From: Alphaproteobacteria bacterium CG1_02_46_17
Lineage (GTDB): Bacteria; Pseudomonadota; Alphaproteobacteria; Micavibrionales; Micavibrionaceae
Length of the DNA: 58,382 bases
Direction of reading: 5' to 3'
NCBI GenBank assembly: GCA_001871905.1
Contig: MNUG01000024.1
Location: 1 to 58,382 of the forward strand
Shown one piece after another: positions 25,782-33,980 of the stretch. Each line of letters opens with the position of its first letter. Positions within the stretch are counted from its first letter, which is position 1. The position numbers were made by a program, and so were the translations under genes. Under the pieces are notes generated by a model that searched no databases, was not told the origin of the DNA, and worked only from the letters and a program-made list of their open reading frames with translations.

Positions 25782-27026
25782 TTATTGGCTATGGCGGATT
25801 ACGGTCGAGAGAGGGGCAAGTTGAATGGAATGAGAGGACAGTGATTTTTCCCATTCTTTCAGCAGTGGAAATAGATTTGGTTGAGGGCGAATAAACGCCA
25901 CAGCAATATTCTTATCCGAAGCTATTTTTTCCAAATCTGCGAGTTGTCCTTTAATATTCACATTTCCTGCATCGCCATCAATCCACATACCATTCCGAAC
26001 AAAGGGAATGGATTTATGGCGATCCGCATGCATAGGAGAAATACCATCCTGAGGATCAGCCACCACGATGCCAAGCCCGCGCTTTTCAAGGACAGAGAAG
26101 ATATTTCCCAGTCCGCCATCAGCCCCTGTAAACTCGGGGGTATTGGTGAAGGCAATCCCCGCATAACCGTATCCTAAAGAAAAAATACGCAACAACCGTG
26201 AATAGTTTTGTTCATTATTCAAACCGGAAAGAAGGGTGAGGGGCCCCGTATCATCAAGCCCGAAGTTCTTGGATTGGATAGGGACATCCATCCAGATTTC
26301 ATGATTATAGGATCTTGCTTTACTGATTTTTTCCTGCATGTTTCTGGTATAAGGAGAGACAACAAAAGAAATATAGGGAGGCAGGTTAGATAGAGCTGCG
26401 TCTTCAATTAAATCTGATAGTCCGTAATCAACCAAGACAAGTGCAATAATACCGCGCGTTGTTTCTTGAGCGGTAAAAGGGATAGCGTACTCATCAAAAA
26501 CAGTTTTTCCATCTGCTTCACGACGAACAGGGACTTGCCCGAACGGAGTGCTTTCAAACAGGCTGTCGTCCAATTTCGTATCTGGGCCCTTTTGTAGTAG
26601 CTCCTCAGTGGTTGGTGTTTCTGAATGTTTGGATATTTCAGTATGCCCTCCATTCATAATCTGCCCGTTCAGATCTATATCATCATGGCGAAGTGGCGCG
26701 GGTGACATACCTTCGATCCCGTATTGGATAGGGACGTCACTTTCAGGAAGTTCCAAATCCAGTTCGGCCATCACTTTACCGGATAAGGGTGAACTGGTGG
26801 CTTCACCGTCTTGGATAGGTTCCACTTCCAAGGATCTAGACAGAGAAAAATTGGGGTTCACTTGATGGACAGCAAAAACTGACGCGACAAGCAGCAGCCC
26901 AAAAGTCCAGACAAAAGATCTTGGGCTGATATAATAATGATAAAACTGCCCGACCTTTCCCCCCGCATTTGGCAAAGGCAAATGTGGGAGTTTGATTTTT
27001 TTCAAAAAGGCGGGGACTGCTACCAA
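25782..27026 (-). CDS. Divergent polysaccharide deacetylase family protein
   Basis: This protein of about 414 residues has an N-terminal membrane anchor (FVWTFGLLLVASVFAVH), a variable linker to about residue 190, and a C-terminal divergent polysaccharide deacetylase domain (IIALVLVDYGLS, YNHEIWMDVPIQ, GYAGIAFTNTPEF, GLGIVVADPQ). The family is usually found next to ctpA and envC in alphaproteobacteria and is presumed to act in the envelope; its activity is unknown. I see no ATG. The TTG at 27026 has AGGAG seven bases upstream and is preferred to the TTG at 27032. Confidence 0.85.
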   Translation of the reverse strand: MVAVPAFLKKIKLPHLPLPNAGGKVGQFYHYYISPRSFVWTFGLLLVASVFAVHQVNPNFSLSRSLEVEPIQDGEATSSPLSGKVMAELDLELPESDVPIQYGIEGMSPAPLRHDDIDLNGQIMNGGHTEISKHSETPTTEELLQKGPDTKLDDSLFESTPFGQVPVRREADGKTVFDEYAIPFTAQETTRGIIALVLVDYGLSDLIEDAALSNLPPYISFVVSPYTRNMQEKISKARSYNHEIWMDVPIQSKNFGLDDTGPLTLLSGLNNEQNYSRLLRIFSLGYGYAGIAFTNTPEFTGADGGLGNIFSVLEKRGLGIVVADPQDGISPMHADRHKSIPFVRNGMWIDGDAGNVNIKGQLADLEKIASDKNIAVAFIRPQPNLFPLLKEWEKSLSSHSIQLAPLSTVIRHSQ

Positions 27027-27036
27027 ATGCAAGCTC

Positions 27037-28365
27037 CTACCTACCAGTATTTTTCATTAAAGACAGTCCATGCAAAAGATCAAGAGCGCGAGCTAACTGA
27101 TAATCTTTATCAGAATCCTTTTCTGCATCTTTGGTAGGGCCATCCTTCTTGTTGTCGTTACTTGCTTTTACTGCCGTAGGATTACTCAGAGCACCTTTCA
27201 GGTCCTCTTCATGGATTCCCATTTCGGCCAGCTTTTCAATCTTCGCCTGATCGACGACAATATCAGGATCAATACCTTTTCCTTGGATCGAGCGCCCAGA
27301 TGGGGTGAAGTAACGTGCTGTAGTCAAGCGCAGCGCCCCATCTCCCGAAACGGGAACAACTGTTTGAACTGACCCCTTACCAAAAGAACGGGTCCCCATC
27401 AGAATCGCACGGTGATGATCTTGCAATGCTCCTGCAACAATTTCAGAAGCTGAGGCTGACCCCCCATTAATCAGAACAACGATAGGCAATCCACTCGATA
27501 AGTCTCCAGGCAGAGCATTATCACGTTTGATATCGGTTTCTTTTCTCCCCCTCGTAGATACAATTTCCCCTTGATCAAGGAAGGCATCAGAGACAGCAAT
27601 CGCTTGATCCAATAATCCCCCCGGATTATTTCTTAAATCCAGAACATAGCCACTCAATTTGTCACCGACCTGCGCGTTGACTTTATCAATCGCATTCTTT
27701 ACCCCGTCATAGGTATTTCGGTTAAATTGGTTGATCCGGATATACCCGATTGTATCATCTTCGACACGAAACTTGACAGGTTGAATTTTAATCACATCGC
27801 GCACGATAGAAAGTTCGATAGCTTCTTGAACACCTTCGCGACGAATGGTAATGGCAATCGAGGTTCCAACTTTTCCACGCATTTGCTCAACAGCATCAGC
27901 CAAAGTCATCCCGATGATAGGCTTTTTATCAAGATGTGTAATGTAATCACCAGCCTGAACACCAGCCTTGAAAGCCGGAGTATCATCAATCGGAGAAATC
28001 ACTTTAATGATACCCTCTTCCATAGTGACCTCGATACCCAATCCCCCAAACTCGCCTTTTGTTTGAACCTTCATGTCATCGAAATCTTTTGAAGTCAGAT
28101 AGTCAGAGTGAGGGTCAAGATTAACCAACATACCTTTAATGGCAAATTCAACGAGTTTTTCATCACTGATAGGTTCGACATATTTTTCGCGAACTTTTTC
28201 AAACGCTTCTCCAAACAAAGAGAGTTGCCTGTATGTCTCTTCATTTGTTTGCTGATCGACCTGCTTGGTTTTGTCCTGATCGGCAGATACATCTTGTGCT
28301 ATTGAGCAGTTTGGTAAGGCAAACAGGGAAACTGCCAGAAGGAGGGAGAGGCGAAATGAAGACAT
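27037..28365 (-). CDS. ctpA: S41 family C-terminal processing peptidase
   Basis: This 442-residue periplasmic serine protease has a signal peptide (MSSFRLSLLLAVSLFALPNC), a PDZ domain at about residues 100-185 and the S41 catalytic domain. The Ser-Lys dyad is Ser305 (in GGSASASEI) and Lys330 (RSFGKGSVQ), 25 residues apart as in E. coli Tsp. The Cys at residue 20 could alternatively be a lipidation site. Substrates in related bacteria include peptidoglycan hydrolases. It sits next to an EnvC-type hydrolase activator. Confidence 0.95.
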   Translation of the reverse strand: MSSFRLSLLLAVSLFALPNCSIAQDVSADQDKTKQVDQQTNEETYRQLSLFGEAFEKVREKYVEPISDEKLVEFAIKGMLVNLDPHSDYLTSKDFDDMKVQTKGEFGGLGIEVTMEEGIIKVISPIDDTPAFKAGVQAGDYITHLDKKPIIGMTLADAVEQMRGKVGTSIAITIRREGVQEAIELSIVRDVIKIQPVKFRVEDDTIGYIRINQFNRNTYDGVKNAIDKVNAQVGDKLSGYVLDLRNNPGGLLDQAIAVSDAFLDQGEIVSTRGRKETDIKRDNALPGDLSSGLPIVVLINGGSASASEIVAGALQDHHRAILMGTRSFGKGSVQTVVPVSGDGALRLTTARYFTPSGRSIQGKGIDPDIVVDQAKIEKLAEMGIHEEDLKGALSNPTAVKASNDNKKDGPTKDAEKDSDKDYQLARALDLLHGLSLMKNTGR

Positions 28366-28432
28366 AAAAAACTCCGTAGTTAAACAAAAAATTTATATAA
28401 CACATAGATCCGCCGGAAAAATATTCCAGCAA

Positions 28433-29632
28433 TTAGTTAAGCTTGGTAAATTGCTGCGCAGGGTTTACAGGATCCCCACGGTAACGCAGTTCATAATATA
28501 GACGGCCAGTATAATCTGGCAATCGGCCAAGTGGTTCGCCAGCTTCAACGGACTGGCCTACAAATGTATCAATTTTCCCCAGTCCTGCAACCAGACTATG
28601 AAATTTATTCTTATGTTCCAACAGAATAATGCTGCCATACTTCTTGAAAGGGCCTGCATAGCGAACTATACCATCCACCGGAGCAACAACAACAGCCCCT
28701 GGGCGTGCATCAATAGTTATTCCTTGCGATCTTGCCCCTATATCGTCCATTTCACCATATCGGGTTTTAATAATTCCGGACGTAGGAAGTCTTAATGAAC
28801 CAAGAGATTTCATCTCGGTACTGGTAGCAAGGCTGGTTTGTTGGGTAGAAGAGGATGCCTTGTCAGAAGAACGTGTATGACTTCCAGTTCTTTTTTCCAG
28901 ATCACGCTTCTTTTGCTCAACCTTTGCGATAAGATCGCTTAAATCCTTTGCGGATTGTGAAAGTTGGTGAATGGTGGCTTCTTTGCTGGCGACATCGCTT
29001 CGTGTTTTTTTCAAGGAGCGCTCGCGTTGCTCCATCAGCTGATCAAGATGATTTTGACTGGATTTTAGCTTTTCTGAGGTTTGCTTCAATCTGGCTTGTT
29101 TATCTTGCAATTCTCTTTCAATCGAATCCAGTTCACTCAAATCCATTTTTAGTTTTTTTGAGCGACGGTCCAGCTCGGGCAAAATTGCTCCTAATACGGT
29201 TGCCGCCTGAGCTGTTTCAAGAGGAGCATCTGGACGTGCCACTAATGCGTCGGGAGGAATTCTACGAATACGTTCCAGAGCAAGAACCAGATCGGCAATA
29301 GATTTTTTCTCTTTGGCTAGACTGTTCGTAATATTAGATCTGTCTTTTTTGAGTTGCGATAGGCGTTGCTCCAGTTCGTACAGATCACTTTCCTGATTCT
29401 GAACTTTCTGAGCAATATTAATAAGGTCTGACTTCAAGCCCTTCACATCTTTTTCGATAGTCTGGGCTTTTTTTTCTAACGCCTTTTGCTCCTGCTTTTT
29501 TGTTTCAATCTGGTTTTTTATAGTATCAACAGACGTGCCTTTACGAGGAGGGATAGGGGGATCGCCAGCATATCCCTCTATAGAAAACAGGGACAGGAAA
29601 AGAAAAACCAGTAGAACTGAGAAGACCCTCAT
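28433..29632 (-). CDS. envC: EnvC-type murein hydrolase activator
   Basis: This 399-residue protein has a signal peptide (VFSVLLVFLFLSLFSIEGYA), a long coiled coil at about residues 35-250 and a C-terminal LytM (M23) domain from about residue 280. The catalytic zinc residues look lost: the usual HxGxD segment reads SQGITIDA and the final HxH reads YYELR. It is therefore probably not an enzyme but an activator of amidases, as EnvC is in E. coli. It is cotranscribed with ctpA and rlmH. Confidence 0.92.
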   Translation of the reverse strand: MRVFSVLLVFLFLSLFSIEGYAGDPPIPPRKGTSVDTIKNQIETKKQEQKALEKKAQTIEKDVKGLKSDLINIAQKVQNQESDLYELEQRLSQLKKDRSNITNSLAKEKKSIADLVLALERIRRIPPDALVARPDAPLETAQAATVLGAILPELDRRSKKLKMDLSELDSIERELQDKQARLKQTSEKLKSSQNHLDQLMEQRERSLKKTRSDVASKEATIHQLSQSAKDLSDLIAKVEQKKRDLEKRTGSHTRSSDKASSSTQQTSLATSTEMKSLGSLRLPTSGIIKTRYGEMDDIGARSQGITIDARPGAVVVAPVDGIVRYAGPFKKYGSIILLEHKNKFHSLVAGLGKIDTFVGQSVEAGEPLGRLPDYTGRLYYELRYRGDPVNPAQQFTKLN

Positions 29633-29650
29633 TAATTATGCCCTCTCACA

Positions 29651-30112
29651 CTAACCTTCGCGATGGTACGGATGGCCGGCAATGATTTGTTGGGCACGAT
29701 AAATCTGTTCCAACAACATCACTCTGACCATGACATGTGGCCATGTTTGTTGGCCGAAGCTCATCAACATGTTGGCCTTGTCTCTGACATCATCGGTAAA
29801 CCCTTCGGCTCCACCAATCAGAAAAGATATTTTTCCAACACCCGTGTCACGTATTTTTTCCAGAGTTTGTGAAAAATCAAGGCTTCTCAAGCCGTCCCCA
29901 CGCTCATCAAGAACAATAACAAAGGAGTCTTCATCCAGTTTGGATAAAGCAAGTCTTTGCTCATGTTCTTGTTGGGTTTTTGAATCTGAATATTTACTCT
30001 CGACTTCAATGATATTGACCGGCCATTTCAAGCGCTTGGTGTAATCTTCAATAAGATCGCTCCAAGGACTCTTTTTGACTTTGCCTACAACTATCAAATC
30101 AATTTTGAACAT
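29651..30112 (-). CDS. rlmH: 23S rRNA (pseudouridine-1915 N3) methyltransferase RlmH
   Basis: This 153-residue SPOUT-class methyltransferase has the motifs VLDERGDGL, ISFLIGGAEGF and LLEQIYRAQQIIAGHPYHR at the C-terminus, forming the knotted SAM site. It modifies helix 69 of assembled 70S ribosomes. It lies in the typical nadD-rsfS-rlmH order, 71 bp after rsfS and 18 bp before the EnvC-type gene. Confidence 0.96.
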   Translation of the reverse strand: MFKIDLIVVGKVKKSPWSDLIEDYTKRLKWPVNIIEVESKYSDSKTQQEHEQRLALSKLDEDSFVIVLDERGDGLRSLDFSQTLEKIRDTGVGKISFLIGGAEGFTDDVRDKANMLMSFGQQTWPHVMVRVMLLEQIYRAQQIIAGHPYHREG

Positions 30113-30183
30113 ATCTCAAGTCATATACGATTCTGCGCCACTTAAGAAGGGCGCAGAGGATAAATTCAGGATAATATACGACT

Positions 30184-30573
30184 TTATATAATCTGCACTC
30201 TTTCGTGTTTTGGCGTTTTGGGTAGCTCCTGACGCCACATTTTTTCGATACTATAAAATTCGCGTACTTCTGGACGAAATAGATGAACAATGACGTCACC
30301 TAAATCCACAACAACCCAGTCCGCAGTTGGCAAACCATCTACACGAAGGACAGGACATCCGACAGGGCCAAGCTTTTCATCCAGCTTACCAGCAAGGGCA
30401 GCAACCTGACGTGAGGATGAACCGCTGGCAACAACCATATAATCTGCTATTGAGGATTGGCCATTCAAATCAATGGCCTCGATTTCTTCGGCTTTATTAT
30501 CATCAAGAACCTGAACAATCAGGTCTTTAAGATGTTCCGGAGATGTCTCTCCGTTGCTTATATGTGTACCCAA
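30184..30573 (-). CDS. rsfS: Ribosome silencing factor RsfS
   Basis: This protein of about 129 residues has the RsfS signatures EIEAIDLNGQSSIADYMVVA, SGSSSRQVAAL and DWVVVDLGDVIVHLF. It binds uL14 and prevents subunit joining when nutrients run low. The frame is open from a TTG at 30624, but that TTG lies inside a hairpin. An AGGAG at 30584-30588 points to the TTG at 30573 as the real start. No ATG or well-spaced GTG is available. It follows nadD. Confidence 0.9.
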   Translation of the reverse strand: MGTHISNGETSPEHLKDLIVQVLDDNKAEEIEAIDLNGQSSIADYMVVASGSSSRQVAALAGKLDEKLGPVGCPVLRVDGLPTADWVVVDLGDVIVHLFRPEVREFYSIEKMWRQELPKTPKHERVQII

Positions 30574-30606
30574 GGGCCGCACACTCCTTTCTGAGATTGA
30601 ACAATA

Positions 30607-30640
30607 GAAAGCCGCCTGGCGCAAGCGTCCTCTGGCGGCT
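30607..30640 (-). terminator. Possible terminator or attenuator between nadD and rsfS
   Basis: On the minus strand AGCCGCC and GGCGGCT form a 7-bp GC-rich stem with a 17-nt loop, followed by TTTCTATTGTT. The T tract is interrupted, so termination would be partial. Confidence 0.4.
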
Positions 30641-30720
30641 GGTATAGCAAGTCGCTATGATCTTTGTCACTTAAAATCTTTATTGGCATCAACCTTCGAC
30701 AAATTTCCATCTTTCTTATT

Positions 30721-31311
30721 TTACACCTTTGTTTCTTGTGGTGCAAATCCCGAGTTTTGCATACGCAGCAAAGTCGAAGAAAGAGGATTGCGGGACTCTG
30801 AGAAAATCCAGTAAATCTGCCGTTTTTCAAGAGGGGGACTTCCGCCATGGCGCAATACATGGTGACACAGATATTTTTTATTATGAAAAGAGGTGTTTCT
30901 TACAACGCCGTGATGAGTCGGTCGTCCTACAAAAGCAAATGGAACCATATTGACCAGATCTTCCCACCTGTACCATCTGTGAAATTCATGTGCAATTTCC
31001 GTACCTGCCAGCCATACAAATTGTGTATGGGGAAAATGCTCTTGAATAAGAGGTAATGTTTCTGCTGTGCGTGTGGTTCCCAAATGACTTTCCAGATCGG
31101 AAATTACAATGCGTGGATTTTGAACTAACGAACGACAGGCCTCAATTCGGGAAGATACATCTGGAAGACCAATTTTTGATTTAAGAGGATTTCCAGGAGT
31201 AACCAGCCACCATACTGCATCCAGGCCCAAATATTTTATGGCTACTTCCGAGTTATGTACGTGGCCAGCATGAGGGGGATTAAAGGAACCACCCAATAAA
31301 CCAACACGCAT
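30721..31311 (-). CDS. nadD: Nicotinate-nucleotide adenylyltransferase
   Basis: This 196-residue enzyme forms nicotinate adenine dinucleotide in NAD synthesis. The nucleotide-binding motif GLLGGSFNPPHAGH is at residues 4-17 and the C-terminal SSTLLR is the ISSTXXR signature. The middle HRWYRWEDL fits the substrate site. Here it lies downstream of the F0 ATP synthase genes, 50 bp after atpF; elsewhere it often follows proA. Confidence 0.93.
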   Translation of the reverse strand: MRVGLLGGSFNPPHAGHVHNSEVAIKYLGLDAVWWLVTPGNPLKSKIGLPDVSSRIEACRSLVQNPRIVISDLESHLGTTRTAETLPLIQEHFPHTQFVWLAGTEIAHEFHRWYRWEDLVNMVPFAFVGRPTHHGVVRNTSFHNKKYLCHHVLRHGGSPPLEKRQIYWIFSESRNPLSSTLLRMQNSGFAPQETKV

Positions 31312-31361
31312 TCCACGCCAAACGCGCCCGTTTAATAAGGTCGGAGGTGAGAGAAAGGGGA

Positions 31362-31856
31362 TCAGTTGAATTTCTCTGAAATCTGGCGAATACTATCATC
31401 TGCCAATCTTTGGGCGTCATTGACAGAAAGCTTTTGGGAAATAATCTCAGTTGTCGCGGAAACAGCAAGTTCAGCAGCGTAGCGGCGTATATCGTCCATG
31501 GCAGTTCGTTCCATTTGCCCAATCCTGTTCTTGAGCATTTCTTCACGACGCATCATGGTCTCATTAAACTCTTTCTCGGACTGTTTGCGTAAGTCGGCAG
31601 CCTGAGCTTTTGCTTTGGCAATGATGGAATCTGCTTCACTGGAGGCCCCAGCCAAATCAGCCTGATATTTTTTTAAGAGAGCCTCAGCTTCTGATTTTAG
31701 ATTTTCAGCAGAAGAAATTTGTTCGGCAATTTTGGCAATTTTGTCATCCAACATCCCCAAAACTGTTTTTTTGCCCAGAACATAGGCCATAATGGCAAAC
31801 AGAACAAAAGAGAAGGAAAACCAGATCAGTGGTTCATGCAAAATCATTTCCATCAT
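31362..31856 (-). CDS. atpF: ATP synthase F0 subunit b
   Basis: This 164-residue protein has one N-terminal membrane helix (LIWFSFSFVLFAIMAYVLG) and a long amphipathic helix (QISSAENLKSEAEALLKKYQ and onward) that forms the peripheral stalk. It is the second of two b-type genes and follows atpF' by 32 bp. Two distinct b subunits are typical of alphaproteobacteria and photosynthetic bacteria. Confidence 0.94.
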   Translation of the reverse strand: MMEMILHEPLIWFSFSFVLFAIMAYVLGKKTVLGMLDDKIAKIAEQISSAENLKSEAEALLKKYQADLAGASSEADSIIAKAKAQAADLRKQSEKEFNETMMRREEMLKNRIGQMERTAMDDIRRYAAELAVSATTEIISQKLSVNDAQRLADDSIRQISEKFN

Positions 31857-31888
31857 TCTTTATCCTTCTTTTTCGGGTCTTATATTGT

Positions 31889-32506
31889 TCAGGCGGCCTT
31901 ACGGCCCTTATCACTTAATGACCTTACGACTGTTTCTGCTTGAGACGGGTCAGCTTTGATCCCTGCAATTTTTTCAGCCATTTTGGTCGCAATATCGGCA
32001 GCAATACTGTCCATGTCTGACATGGCATTCTGACATGCCTTGGCAATCCGGCCTTCCGCTGAGCTGATATCACTTTCAAAACGAGCGCGGAAAGAAGATA
32101 GGGCATCATGGTTGCGTGCCTTGGCTTCATTTTCTACGAACTGAATTTCTTCAGAGGCTTTATGTCCTGCATTTCTTAATGCCTCTTTCAAAGCAGCCTC
32201 AATTTGTTCGGCCTCTGCGGACAAAATTTCTGCCGCTTTGACATGGTCTTCGATATGGGACTTTCTGGTTTCCAGAGTGTCACTGATGGCAGGCAACACG
32301 GCCTTTGAAAAAATCGTGTAAAGGATGATGAAAAAAACAACCATCCAGAAGATTTGTCCGGCCCAGCTCTCAAAATTGAATTGGGGCATTCCGCCGCCCT
32401 CATGTACTCCAGCTTCACTATGCGCAGCCACTTCTTCTGCCAACGCATACCCTGCGTGCAAAATCGCAAATGACATAGCCAATAAAACTGTTTTCATTTT
32501 AGACAT
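31889..32506 (-). CDS. atpF': ATP synthase F0 subunit b'
   Basis: This 205-residue protein has a hydrophobic, signal-like N-terminus (MSKMKTVLLAMSFAILHAGY), a membrane helix (GQIFWMVVFFIILYTIF) and a long charged helix. PQFNFESWAGQIFWM just before the membrane helix is the b' signature. The start is the ATG at 32506 with GGGGA upstream; the frame is open from a TTG at 32527. It pairs with atpF to make a heterodimeric stalk. Confidence 0.93.
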   Translation of the reverse strand: MSKMKTVLLAMSFAILHAGYALAEEVAAHSEAGVHEGGGMPQFNFESWAGQIFWMVVFFIILYTIFSKAVLPAISDTLETRKSHIEDHVKAAEILSAEAEQIEAALKEALRNAGHKASEEIQFVENEAKARNHDALSSFRARFESDISSAEGRIAKACQNAMSDMDSIAADIATKMAEKIAGIKADPSQAETVVRSLSDKGRKAA

Positions 32507-32560
32507 ACGGAATTTCCCCGTGCTCAATTTTGTTTTTGGGTTTCTAAACCTGAATTCGAC

Positions 32561-32785
32561 TTAGGCGAAAACTAGATAGAAAGAAACCAACAAGGCAAAA
32601 ATACCCAAAGCTTCGGTAACAGCGAAGGTGAACATGAATTTCTTGTTCAACAGTTCTGCTGCGCCTGGGTTACGTCCAACAGCTTCGTTATAAGCAGCAA
32701 AGATCTTTCCCAGACCCAAAGCCACACCGGCCAATGGCAGAAGAGCAATCGCACCAGCCAAAATTTTTACAGCTTCAAGTTCCAT
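32561..32785 (-). CDS. atpE: ATP synthase F0 subunit c
   Basis: This 74-residue protein has two membrane helices joined by the polar loop GRNPGAAE. The proton-binding carboxylate is Glu58 in AVTEALGIFALL. No sodium-binding signature is seen, so a proton-driven ring is expected. It lies between atpB and atpF'. Confidence 0.97.
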   Translation of the reverse strand: MELEAVKILAGAIALLPLAGVALGLGKIFAAYNEAVGRNPGAAELLNKKFMFTFAVTEALGIFALLVSFYLVFA

Positions 32786-32838
32786 TTTTTACGTTCCTTT
32801 TTCTTTGGTTGACGTGAGTTAAAATTATTTATCCTTCA

Positions 32839-33585
32839 TTAGTGGGCAATCTCGACAGTATCTTTCAAATAGATACAGGTCAAAACAGCGAACACATAAG
32901 CCTGAATAAAGGCAATGAAGAATTCAAATCCGATAATGGCAACGTTAAAAATGACTGGCAAAAGAGAGCCCAGCCAGCCAAGACCGCCCATTGTGGCAAA
33001 CATAATCCCGAACCCTGCCACAACTTTCATCAAAACGTGTCCTGCAACCATATTGGCGAACAAACGAACAGAAAGCGTAATAGGTCGGCTGATAAAAGAA
33101 ACAATTTCGATCAATACTACTAAAGGCAACAACCATCCCGGTACTCCCGGTGGAATAAACAAATGGAGGAAATGAGTGCCGTGACGGGCAATACCAACCA
33201 TCAAAACTGTGAAGAAAACCAGAAATGCCAATGCCCCAGTGACGGCTAGATGACTGGTATAGGTAAAGGAGTAGGGCAACATTCCCAACATACCGCCCAT
33301 AATAATAATCATGAACATTGTGAAAACTAGTGGGAAATACTCACGACCCTTATGCCCGATATTATCGGTGATCAGATCTTCAACAAACCCGTATATTTCC
33401 TCACCAATCAATTGGATACGTCCTGGAACGATTGATTTTCTACTTGCTGCTACACCCAGCAGGACAAGTGAAAGAACCGCTCCAATCAACATCCATAGGG
33501 AAGAGTTGGTAAAAGAAATGTCCCATCCGCCCACTTCAATTGGGATAATCGGGGAGATTTGGAACTGATGCATCGGATCGGCCAA
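32839..33585 (-). CDS. atpB: ATP synthase F0 subunit a
   Basis: This 248-residue integral membrane protein forms the proton half-channels. SRPITLSVRLFANMVAGH contains the essential arginine, and FIQAYVFAVLTCIYL is the last helix. There is no ATG at the start. The TTG at 33585 has AGAGGA eight bases upstream and gives the canonical MADPMHQFQI N-terminus. A TTG at 33591 is too close to the ribosome binding site, and the first ATG is four codons later. Confidence 0.95.
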   Translation of the reverse strand: MADPMHQFQISPIIPIEVGGWDISFTNSSLWMLIGAVLSLVLLGVAASRKSIVPGRIQLIGEEIYGFVEDLITDNIGHKGREYFPLVFTMFMIIIMGGMLGMLPYSFTYTSHLAVTGALAFLVFFTVLMVGIARHGTHFLHLFIPPGVPGWLLPLVVLIEIVSFISRPITLSVRLFANMVAGHVLMKVVAGFGIMFATMGGLGWLGSLLPVIFNVAIIGFEFFIAFIQAYVFAVLTCIYLKDTVEIAH

Positions 33586-33621
33586 GATCAAAATCCTCTT
33601 TGGTCAGGTCTGTTTCAGTCT

Positions 33622-33969
33622 TTAACTATTTTGTTCGAAATTTGCGCCTGTCTTAGCTTTTTTTTCGGCATCTTGCAACCGTTTTAAGTCAAGAGGGGTT
33701 GCGATATTTTGGCTCTGTTTGTAAATTCCCCAAAAACCCGCCAAAAGGCCTAGAATTGCAAGGCTTATAAAGAACATCGGGGAGGTTTCAAGAAGATGAT
33801 CAAGACCCGCCCCGAAAGCCCCAGCAACCACAGGTGTGGCAATCAACTCATAGGCTTTGCCTAATTCATTTTTTTCTCTTTTGTCGTCATCGGGTTTCGA
33901 TTCGGCAGGGGAGACTTCGTTTTTGAAGTCCTTGAGGCGGTTTTGAAGATCTTTCAGCTCATCGGTCAT
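33622..33969 (-). CDS. atpI: ATP synthase assembly protein AtpI
   Basis: This 115-residue protein has a charged N-terminal third (KDLQNRLKDFKNEVSPAESK) and two membrane helices, with ATPVVAGAFGAGLDHLL and FFISLAILGLLAGFWGIYK. It is of the AtpI/AtpZ type that supports c-ring assembly or Mg2+ supply. It heads the atpIBEF'F operon and starts 11 bp after smc. The F1 genes are not in the window, as is usual when F0 and F1 form separate operons. Confidence 0.9.
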   Translation of the reverse strand: MTDELKDLQNRLKDFKNEVSPAESKPDDDKREKNELGKAYELIATPVVAGAFGAGLDHLLETSPMFFISLAILGLLAGFWGIYKQSQNIATPLDLKRLQDAEKKAKTGANFEQNS

Positions 33970-33980
33970 AGATTATGTAA

